DNA of 11,890 bases from Candidatus Bathyarchaeota archaeon (GTDB lineage Archaea > Thermoproteota > Bathyarchaeia > Bathyarchaeales > Bathycorpusculaceae). The stretch's first letter is position 1. Each line of letters begins with the position of its first letter. Made by a program: the position numbers and the translations under genes. The notes beneath the pieces are model-generated. The model did not search any database. It was not told the origin of the DNA and saw only the letters and a program-made list of their open reading frames with translations. This document shows positions 6,954 to 11,890 of this stretch, one piece after another. Location of the stretch: NCBI GenBank assembly GCA_018396935.1, contig JAGTRA010000017.1, positions 2,646 through 14,535 on the forward strand, read 5' to 3'.

Positions 6954-7643
6954 TTAATCAGTTTTCGCGTTTTCCAACAACTTCTTTGCTTGACTAGCTA
7001 CATTGTGAGCAGCTTTTAAGGGTTCAGGTAGGCGACTATTTTGGAGACAACGCCTTACAATGTTTATTGCTGTCTCTAGGGAAACCATATTTCCGATGCT
7101 TACATATATTGGCTTTACTCTAGGAGCGGGCATCAACGCAACACCCACTATTTCTCCACTATGCCATATGTATGCGAAGTCTCTCCCTTTAAAATCCTCA
7201 ATCTCCCCAACGAGCTTATTTTTAGCAATGCCAATCGCTGGTTTTTTTAATACAACACCTAAGTGGCATGCAAAGCCGCAACGACGCGGATGAGCTAAAC
7301 CATGCCCATTAACAAGAATCACATCAGGAGATGTTTTAAGCCTCTTTATGCAGGATATAGATGGAGGAACCTCCCTAAAGGAAAGAAGTGTAGGGATATA
7401 TGGGAAAACGGTTCTTAAAACAGAGGTTTGGCACTCAACTAATCTTAGACTCTTATATTCAAAAACAGCTACAGCACCTATCGACAATTCGTTAGTGTAG
7501 GCTACATCTACGCCAGCGATATAACGCAATTCATTAGGTAACTTATCTTCACGAATTACCTTTTTAGAAAGCATAATTTGTGTTTTATATGCCTTTTCAG
7601 TTGAAAAATTGATTAACGATAAAGATCCCGTCAATAAAGTCAC
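6954..7643 (-). CDS. nfi: endonuclease V (deoxyinosine/inosine-specific), variant catalytic site
   Basis: 229-residue EndoV-family nuclease, which in this family cuts one phosphodiester past inosine in DNA or RNA. Recognisable parts: GVDVAY with catalytic D46, the wedge FPYIP (80-84, Tyr82), SFRE with catalytic E91, NGHGLAHPR (112-120), GIAKNKL with Lys141, and AAHNVASQ with His213. Against the Thermotoga maritima enzyme (D43, E89, D110) the third acid is Asn112 here (codon AAT), while the other active-site residues are kept. The gene start overlaps the translin stop: GTG 7643 gives a GTGA overlap, while TTG 7634, preceded by AAGGTGA at a good spacing, is an alternative. Either way it is coupled to translin. 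Family assignment is firm; activity is uncertain because of the Asp-to-Asn change. Confidence 0.93.
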   Translation of the reverse strand: MTLLTGSLSLINFSTEKAYKTQIMLSKKVIREDKLPNELRYIAGVDVAYTNELSIGAVAVFEYKSLRLVECQTSVLRTVFPYIPTLLSFREVPPSISCIKRLKTSPDVILVNGHGLAHPRRCGFACHLGVVLKKPAIGIAKNKLVGEIEDFKGRDFAYIWHSGEIVGVALMPAPRVKPIYVSIGNMVSLETAINIVRRCLQNSRLPEPLKAAHNVASQAKKLLENAKTD

Positions 7644-8293
7644 CTTAATGCTCTCTTTGAAGCTTCTTCAATATGTTCTAAAAGCTTTTCTAGACGTAAA
7701 CGCCTCACCTCTAAAATTACATCACCACGAGTAGCCTCGATTATTCTTCGGGCAACGTCACATTTACGCCTTAGCTCAGGAACAAGCATATACGCGTCGC
7801 CAAGGGCTAAAAGCTCAATATAAATTTCCTCCATAACTTTAAGGAAAAATTCACTTTTTTCCATATTGCCATCACGCAAAGCTTCTAGAACCAGCCGTCT
7901 ACATTCACCTATGACATCGGCGAGGCCAAGCAGATATTCAGGGAAAGGAACGCCTATTTCCTCTGGAGCTACGAAGGTATTTTCCGTAACTAGGTGCAAC
8001 AATATACGTGCTTCAGCGTATTCCTGAAGGGCAATACTAAATAATCCTCCATAAATTATGTCAGGGTAATCCTTAGATAGAATGTTAAGTTTAGAAATTA
8101 CCTCGCCTGCCTCGCCCAAGAGACTTGCAGCTTCGGTCAATTGATTTCGATGAATTTGAAGAATGGATTGTTTTGAAAGACTTGTCACTTTACGCATATC
8201 TTCATGAAATCTTTCCCGTAGCATATGTGATTCTTTAATTGCTTTGCAGGCTCTCTTCAAAATAGACTTCAAAGGACTTGTTCTGACGGACAT
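7640..8293 (-). CDS. translin/TRAX-like RNase
   Basis: 217-residue, almost wholly helical protein of the translin family. QEYAEA (90-95) and GLADVIGECRR (123-133) are the family signatures. E91, E94, D126 and E130 match the acidic residues that form the active site of human TRAX, so this looks like the catalytic TRAX-type subunit rather than plain translin. Archaeal TRAX-like proteins are known to form octameric shells that cleave RNA. It is the first gene of a four-gene minus-strand group and shares an overlap with the next gene, endonuclease V. ATG 8293 lacks a good Shine-Dalgarno site and lies next to a 16-bp palindrome, so a leaderless or very short-leader mRNA is likely. Confidence 0.85.
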   Translation of the reverse strand: MSVRTSPLKSILKRACKAIKESHMLRERFHEDMRKVTSLSKQSILQIHRNQLTEAASLLGEAGEVISKLNILSKDYPDIIYGGLFSIALQEYAEARILLHLVTENTFVAPEEIGVPFPEYLLGLADVIGECRRLVLEALRDGNMEKSEFFLKVMEEIYIELLALGDAYMLVPELRRKCDVARRIIEATRGDVILEVRRLRLEKLLEHIEEASKRALR

Positions 8294-8308
8294 GAAATAA
8301 TTATTTCA
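8293..8308. repeat. 16-bp perfect AT-rich palindrome at the translin start
   Basis: TGAAATAATTATTTCA is its own reverse complement. It begins inside the translin start codon (8291-8293) and fills part of the 55-base gap to the divergent small gene. A protein bound here would cover the likely transcription start of the minus-strand operon, so it could be an operator. AT-rich palindromes of this size also arise by chance in promoter DNA. Confidence 0.45.
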
Positions 8309-8348
8309 CAAAAGTTTCAAAAAAGATTTTAGGGAGAGGGGTTAGTTC

Positions 8349-8621
8349 ATGGTACTAACTTTGCTCACTGGATTTGCTTTCTGGCTTTTGTGGTTCCTGC
8401 CACTTCTCAATTATGAGTTTGTCATCGCCAACTTTAAAGCTCACTTTAACATGCAGTCGGACACTTTGAAGGGAAACATGCTGTCTTCAGCCAAGTCTTT
8501 AGGCAGGTATATTAGAAACTTGCCATCTTTCCTTCTAAATAGGCGTCCTCTCCCCTCGTTGACCATACAGCCACCTCAATTAAACTTTAAGTTGCCAAAA
8601 CATAAGGGAAGCTATATTTAA
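8349..8621 (+). CDS. small single-span membrane protein, unknown function
   Basis: A 90-residue open frame that I do not recognise. The N-terminus is strongly hydrophobic (LLTGFAFWLLWFLPLL, about residues 5-20) and could be a membrane anchor or uncleaved signal. The remaining 65 residues are basic and polar with a proline-rich stretch (RPLPSLTIQPPQ, about 65-76), probably cytoplasmic by the positive-inside rule. Support for being real: ATG 8349 has GAGGGG (8336-8341) seven bases upstream, the frame fills a gap with no competing gene, and codons look native. It diverges from translin and converges on taw1. It has no catalytic motif, and a spurious frame cannot be excluded. Confidence 0.5.
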   Translation: MVLTLLTGFAFWLLWFLPLLNYEFVIANFKAHFNMQSDTLKGNMLSSAKSLGRYIRNLPSFLLNRRPLPSLTIQPPQLNFKLPKHKGSYI

Positions 8622-8656
8622 ACCTTTACCCGCGTACACTCTATATCCTGATCAGT

Positions 8657-9616
8657 TTAATTTAATGAAAGCTTTTTCGGCTTTTTAAGTCTGCTCAATA
8701 GTACAACGCGGCTCTCTTCAGACTCATCTATGATGTTATAGCCTGTTTCCTTAGCTAACTTGATTGCGAAATCTTTAACTTCTGCATGGGTGGGCATATG
8801 CTCATATTTTAGACGTAACCTAGAAAAACCTACATGCATATAGGCTTTAGGCTCAACATAAGTCGGATTAGCCTTATCTATGAGTTTTGCATATTCTTCA
8901 ATATTGATCATATTTAAACCACGGACGAGAGTTATACGAATAACGGTTGGACAACTAAAGCTACAAAGAAGCTCTAGAGATTTGTTCAATTGTTTCCAAG
9001 CGTCAGGTATTATGGGGCGACAGACAGTTTCGTAAATATTCTCGTTTGGAGCACAAAGAGAGATATATAATTGTGTGGGTTCCTCGCTGAGATTCTCAAG
9101 TGCGGAGGGCAATGTGCCATTAGAAACAAGAAAAGTTGTAAAGCTTCGCTTATGGAACTCATGGATAAGATCGCCTAGAGGCTCATAGAGCGTAGGCTCT
9201 CCAGTAAGACTTATGGCTGCATGCCTAGGTCGATAGGCTTCCTTTAACTTTTCTTGATTAGCTTTAGGGTTTCCTTTGTACCCACTTAAAATTTCAAGTT
9301 GTGCTTTTATACATCCTTCAACTATATCTTCAGGATTGTCCCATTTAGGAAAGGAGAATTCCTCCCATGTTAATTGAAGGTCTCCACTTTGAGCCCTCCA
9401 ACAAAACAGACACTTTTGAGTGCAATAAAACAGGGCAGGAGTCATTTGCACACATAGGTGAGATTTTATCCCATAGAACTTCTGTTTATAACATGGTCTA
9501 TTATTGACTATCGACTCATAGAGCCACCTACACCTTTTAACGGCTGAGTGAAAGCCGACTATGTGATACCTATGCTTTTTAAGGGCTTCGATAAGCGTTA
9601 AAGGAATTGAGTTCAT
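8657..9616 (-). CDS. taw1: tRNA wyosine synthase Taw1 (TYW1-type radical SAM enzyme)
   Basis: Radical SAM enzyme that condenses m1G37 of tRNA-Phe with pyruvate to give the tricyclic imG-14 base. 319 residues, the archaeal length without the flavodoxin domain of eukaryotic TYW1. The radical SAM cluster motif is C65-X3-C69-X2-C72 (YCTQKCLFCWR); C29, C42 and C55 upstream have the spacing that holds the second Fe-S cluster in Methanocaldococcus Taw1. SLTGEPTLY (136-144) is the GGE-like SAM-binding loop and SNGT (165-168) follows. Start ATG 9616 has GGGTG five bases upstream. It stands alone on the minus strand, but Trm5, which makes its substrate, is 0.8 kb away on the other strand. Confidence 0.95.
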   Translation of the reverse strand: MNSIPLTLIEALKKHRYHIVGFHSAVKRCRWLYESIVNNRPCYKQKFYGIKSHLCVQMTPALFYCTQKCLFCWRAQSGDLQLTWEEFSFPKWDNPEDIVEGCIKAQLEILSGYKGNPKANQEKLKEAYRPRHAAISLTGEPTLYEPLGDLIHEFHKRSFTTFLVSNGTLPSALENLSEEPTQLYISLCAPNENIYETVCRPIIPDAWKQLNKSLELLCSFSCPTVIRITLVRGLNMINIEEYAKLIDKANPTYVEPKAYMHVGFSRLRLKYEHMPTHAEVKDFAIKLAKETGYNIIDESEESRVVLLSRLKKPKKLSLN

Positions 9617-9824
9617 TATAGCACCCTACAACGCCCTCTCACAGCAGCTGTAACATTTTCTCTAAAAGTGAATCTACGATTTAAATTGTTTCTCGTAATT
9701 TCAAGTAAGTGGTTTTAAAAAGCTAAACTCAGAAAAGTTTATTATGATGGATCTCCCTTCACATGAATAAAGAGAGAAAAATGCGGTGAAGATTTTAGTG
9801 AGATAGCGGGTTGTATCCGCCTTG
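9617..9824. promoter_or_regulatory. divergent intergenic region, taw1 / Cys-rich gene
   Basis: This 208-base gap carries the likely promoters of both genes. For taw1, the minus strand has AATTTAAAT near 9677-9685 and GGGTG just before the ATG. For the Cys-rich gene, GTTTATTATG (9737-9746) is the best TATA-like box and implies a leader of about 55 bases. GCGG (9806-9809) and CCGC (9817-9820) could form a small hairpin next to the GTG start. No RNA gene is apparent. Confidence 0.35.
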
Positions 9825-10109
9825 GTGCAGACAAAAACTTGTTCTCCAAAATGCGATTTATTTAGGTGTGGTAAAAATTCTGCAATAAGGCGTAAAGATG
9901 GCGTATGGTGTTCATGGACGGATGATCGCTGCAATCCTTCTAACTGCTCTTACGCACTATGCACAAAAAGGCGATTGTTGCCAGGGGGCATATGCGGCGA
10001 AACCGTGAAGAGAAAGACCGTAGAAAGAGAACCTGAGGATGTTATAGGACCAGCTGTCAAACTTCGGGGTAGAGCATTACGTAAAATCGGGGAGAAAGAA
10101 CTTTTTTAA
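9825..10109 (+). CDS. eight-cysteine small protein, unknown function
   Basis: A 94-residue protein that I cannot assign to a named family. Its first 60 residues hold eight cysteines at 6, 10, 15, 29, 36, 41, 46 and 57 (spacing CX3CX4CX13CX6CX4CX4CX10C), with motifs KCDLFRCGK, VWCSWTDDRC and NCSYALCTKRRLLPGGIC. The dense, ordered pattern argues for one or two zinc or iron-sulfur sites. The last 35 residues are charged and cysteine-free (KRKTVEREPEDV, then GRALRKIGEKELF). With no signal peptide it should be cytoplasmic; the basic tail would suit nucleic-acid or protein binding. The start is GTG 9825 (TTG 9822 is possible); an in-frame stop at 9804-9806 limits any extension. It lies among tRNA-modification and transcription genes. 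The competing minus-strand frame lacks such a pattern. Confidence 0.7.
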   Translation: MQTKTCSPKCDLFRCGKNSAIRRKDGVWCSWTDDRCNPSNCSYALCTKRRLLPGGICGETVKRKTVEREPEDVIGPAVKLRGRALRKIGEKELF

Positions 10110-10159
10110 ACATTCGATCAAGTGACTTCGAGCAACACCTACAATGCATTCCCGACTTT

Positions 10160-10327
10160 TTATATCGCTTTTATCCGCTTTACAATGGGAGGCCTTATCT
10201 TCCTAAGCACCCTATAGCCACATACTATGCATTTTATCTCTCCACCGCGGAGTTCTAACTCTCCAGTAGAGACTTTAGCACCGCATCTTACACATTCATA
10301 AACAAGACCCGAAGCCGTGTCTTCCAT
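10160..10327 (-). CDS. rpoP: DNA-directed RNA polymerase subunit P (Rpb12/RpoP)
   Basis: A 55-codon gene, short enough to be missed by length cut-offs. The protein has the zinc ribbon YECVRCGAKV (C12, C15) and IKCIVCGYRV (C33, C36), the LELRGG linker between them and the invariant C-terminal block RKIRPPIVKRIKAI, which is diagnostic of archaeal RpoP, equivalent to eukaryotic Rpb12. It is a core RNA polymerase subunit that contacts Rpo3 and supports promoter opening. ATG 10327 has no clear Shine-Dalgarno site; AT-rich boxes 20-30 bases upstream suggest a leaderless mRNA. The eL43 and other genes that often accompany rpoP are not beside it here: upstream is divergent trm5, and it converges on the Cys-rich gene with a 50-base gap. 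Confidence 0.95.
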   Translation of the reverse strand: MEDTASGLVYECVRCGAKVSTGELELRGGEIKCIVCGYRVLRKIRPPIVKRIKAI

Positions 10328-10401
10328 GATATTTTCGCCCTGCTTTTAAAGAAGAGATATTCGCTTTTAAACTTTCCGGGAGTAATTATTGATGAAAGAA
10401 A
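10328..10401. promoter_or_regulatory. divergent promoter region, rpoP / trm5
   Basis: These 74 bases must hold both promoters. For trm5, CTTTTAAA (10364-10371) predicts a start near 10394, only about 8 bases before ATG 10402. For rpoP, the minus strand has GATATT-like and TTTAAA boxes at 10345-10360, placing the start close to ATG 10327. Both mRNAs would be nearly leaderless, which fits the weak Shine-Dalgarno sites. Confidence 0.4.
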
Positions 10402-11256
10402 ATGAGAAAAAAGTTAAAGGATAATTTGAAGGGGACTATTCCAGACCATATAATCAATGATGTGTATAATTCCTACGATATTATAGGGGACATAGCTATA
10501 ATAAAGCTGACGAAAACGGTTGAAGCATATAAGGAACAAGTAGCAGAGGTTATCATGAAAATTCATAAGAACGTGAAAACTGTTCTGGCACAGACCGGTC
10601 CTGTAGAGGGGGAGTATCGCCTCAGGAAATTAGAATATGTTGCTGGCGAAGCGAAGACGGTAACTATTCATAAGGAGCATGGATGCTTATTTTCGGTAGA
10701 TTTAGCTGAGTGTTACTTTTCCCCAAGACTATCTTACGAGAGGTTACGTATCGCAAAGTTGGTGAAAACTGGTGAAGTCATAGTTAACATGTTTGCAGGA
10801 GTGGGATGTTTCTCAATAGTTATTGCAAAACATTCTGAGGCTAAAGAAATTTACTCCATAGACATAAACCCCATTGCTGTAGAATTCATGAGGAAAAATG
10901 TGGTCATGAATAAGGTTGATGGCAGAGTCATACCTATAGAGGGAGACGCTAAGGAAGTTATCGTTAACGTATTAAGTAAAAGAGCAGATAGAGTGCTGAT
11001 GCCTCTTCCCGAAAAAGCACTTCAATATTTGCCTTATGCTACTTTAGCCTTAAGGGATAGAGGAGGCTACATACACTACTATGATTTTGAGCATGCAAGG
11101 AAAGGAGAGGATCCCTTGAAAAAGGCTTCAACAAAAGTTGAGGGCAGGCTTAGGGGACTAGGATTTGAATACAATATATGCTTCGGCCGGATAGTTAGAA
11201 CGACGGGACCTAACTGGTATCAAATCGTTCTAGATATATTCATCCAAAAGACGTAA
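10402..11256 (+). CDS. trm5: tRNA (guanine37-N1)-methyltransferase Trm5 family
   Basis: SAM-dependent class I methyltransferase that forms m1G37 in tRNA, which prevents +1 frameshifting and is the first step of wyosine synthesis. 284 residues, lacking only the small D1 extension of longer Trm5b forms. The N-terminal part reads [11 protein letters not shown] (26-36), [15 protein letters not shown] (68-82) and the Trm5 hallmark [17 protein letters not shown] (104-120); motif I is [10 protein letters not shown] (129-138), motif II acid is in SIDINP (D154), GDAKEV is at 181-186. The catalytic loop reads [10 protein letters not shown] (197-206) where many Trm5b have NLP, so it may belong to the Trm5a or Trm5c branch; Trm5a (Taw22) can also methylate imG-14. 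Start ATG 10402 has a very short leader. The Trm112-like gene follows after 44 bases. Confidence 0.92.
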   Translation: MRKKLKDNLKGTIPDHIINDVYNSYDIIGDIAIIKLTKTVEAYKEQVAEVIMKIHKNVKTVLAQTGPVEGEYRLRKLEYVAGEAKTVTIHKEHGCLFSVDLAECYFSPRLSYERLRIAKLVKTGEVIVNMFAGVGCFSIVIAKHSEAKEIYSIDINPIAVEFMRKNVVMNKVDGRVIPIEGDAKEVIVNVLSKRADRVLMPLPEKALQYLPYATLALRDRGGYIHYYDFEHARKGEDPLKKASTKVEGRLRGLGFEYNICFGRIVRTTGPNWYQIVLDIFIQKT

Positions 11257-11300
11257 CAAGTTTAATAAAGGCGTATAGTAGAATCAGTTTGGTAATTGAT

Positions 11301-11576
11301 ATGAAGAGAAAGTTGATGGAAATACTTGCATGCCCGATTGATAAACATCATCCTCTTGAACTTTATGTTTTTGACGAAAAAGAGGAAATTATTGAGGGGC
11401 TCATAGTTTGTCCTAAATGTTTAAGGTGGTATCCTATCAGAGATGAGATCCCGGAAATGCTGCCAGATGAATTACGTAAAGAGAACGAAGATCTACCCTT
11501 CCTAAATAAGTGGAAGGATAAGATTCCAGAGAAGATTCTATATGAGGGGAAACCATTCAACCTAGGTAGAAAGTGA
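11301..11576 (+). CDS. trm112: Trm112-like zinc protein
   Basis: 91-residue protein of the Trm112 family, small zinc-binding activators that stabilise SAM methyltransferases acting on tRNA, rRNA or release factor. Motifs are [17 protein letters not shown], with Cys11 and Asp14 (CPID in place of CPxC), and [20 protein letters not shown] with Cys37 and Cys40. About 35 residues of charged C-terminal sequence follow ([18 protein letters not shown]). ATG 11301 is preferred over the in-frame TTG at 11289, which would add four residues. TTTAATAA (11261-11268) lies about 26 bases before a likely start near 11291, so it may have its own promoter besides read-through from trm5. The known partners are Trm9, Trm11, Mtq2 and Bud23 types; the neighbour here is Trm5. 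Confidence 0.85.
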   Translation: MKRKLMEILACPIDKHHPLELYVFDEKEEIIEGLIVCPKCLRWYPIRDEIPEMLPDELRKENEDLPFLNKWKDKIPEKILYEGKPFNLGRK

Positions 11577-11588
11577 GAACTCAATAAC

Positions 11589-11890
11589 TCAATTTAATCT
11601 TATGAGCCTGCCGGTTTTAGAGGATTTGAGAGCAGCTTCGGCAATAAGAAGAGCTTTTAAGCCATCCTCGCCTGTAACTAAAGGTTTCTCTTTCCCTTCA
11701 ATACAACTTATGAAGTGTTGAAGCTCAAGTTTTAGCGGTTCTTGCCATGGAATTCTAGGCTGGACAGTCTCCTTTGCATTCTCGATTATTAACTCCTGAG
11801 TTATATAATCAAGTTTTATTATGGCTTCACTCCCTGTCACGACTAAAGTTCTAGTTTTGTATGGTGTCAGCCAATTGCTTTCTATAAAAG
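11589..11890 (-). CDS. Gfo/Idh/MocA-family sugar oxidoreductase (C-terminal part)
   Basis: The frame is open to the window edge, so this is the last 99 residues of a longer NAD(P)-dependent dehydrogenase. The piece runs ESNWLTPYKTRTLVVTGSEA, then IIKLDYITQEL and, near the end, EGKEKPLVTGEDGLKALLIAEAALKSS, which are typical of the C-terminal alpha/beta substrate domain of this family; the NWLTPYKTR segment resembles UDP-sugar 3-dehydrogenase members of archaeal surface-glycan pathways. The NAD-binding domain and the catalytic Lys and His lie outside the window, so the substrate is not determined. A GTG at 11840 is internal and not the start. It converges on the Trm112-like gene with a 12-base gap. 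Confidence 0.88.
   Translation of the reverse strand, partial: FIESNWLTPYKTRTLVVTGSEAIIKLDYITQELIIENAKETVQPRIPWQEPLKLELQHFISCIEGKEKPLVTGEDGLKALLIAEAALKSSKTGRLIRLN

Noticed and set aside
8667..8686. AAAGC/GCTTT mini-hairpin and T-run after the small membrane protein
   Set aside because: The stem is only five bases and lies within the taw1 coding end, where AAA/AAG lysine codons explain the T-runs.
9701..9934. Minus-strand open frame of 77 codons overlapping the Cys-rich gene
   Set aside because: It has no recognisable domain, no ribosome site and competes with a frame that has an ordered cysteine pattern; it reads as an antisense shadow.
10387..10420. TTGATGA resembling a box C of a C/D guide RNA
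   Set aside because: No box D (CTGA) at a fitting distance and no C'/D' pair; the site overlaps the start of trm5.
10392..10424. Ten-codon open frame [10 protein letters not shown] overlapping the trm5 start
   Set aside because: It is too short to separate from chance; it could be a leader peptide, but the predicted mRNA start lies at or after its ATG.

Overview
The window is archaeal chromosome. Archaea-specific or archaeal-type information-processing genes lie in a tight, mostly native-looking arrangement: MCM, GINS (Gins23 type), RFC small and large subunits, RNA polymerase subunit P, the wyosine enzyme Taw1, Trm5, a Trm112-like zinc protein, a class III (type IV pilin) signal peptide, Shine-Dalgarno sites of the GGAGGTG type and AT-rich TATA-like boxes. 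The gins23-mcm linkage is known from Crenarchaeota. Together with the style of the pilin and the other proteins this points to the Thermoproteota/TACK side, plausibly a Bathyarchaeia-like lineage; that placement is inference. No mobile element, CRISPR array, rRNA or tRNA gene is visible.

Layout. (1) 1-785: tail of an upstream gene, a hairpin/T-tract terminator and a secreted type IV pilin-like protein. (2) 811-5831: a replisome cluster, with gins23-mcm on the minus strand (ATGA overlap) diverging from rfcS-rfcL on the plus strand across a 163-base shared promoter region. (3) 5835-8293, minus strand: translin/TRAX-like RNase, endonuclease V, an HD phosphohydrolase and a small OB-fold tRNA-binding protein, transcribed in that order with short gaps or an overlap; this looks like an RNA/nucleic-acid processing operon. 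(4) 8349-8621: a small one-span membrane protein of unknown function. (5) 8657-11576: taw1 (minus), an eight-cysteine small protein (plus), the short rpoP gene (minus), then trm5 and a Trm112-like gene (plus). (6) 11589-11890: the C-terminal end of a Gfo/Idh/MocA-family sugar oxidoreductase that runs out of the window.

How the genes work together. RFC loads the PCNA clamp, while MCM and GINS are parts of the replicative helicase, so the divergent promoter could co-regulate fork assembly. Trm5 makes m1G37 in tRNA-Phe, the substrate that Taw1 converts to the tricyclic imG-14, so two consecutive steps of wyosine synthesis are encoded about 0.8 kb apart. The least-described parts are the translin-EndoV-HD-OB group, in which EndoV carries an Asn where the third catalytic Asp is expected, the eight-cysteine protein, and a perfect 14-bp hairpin inside the gins23 coding sequence.
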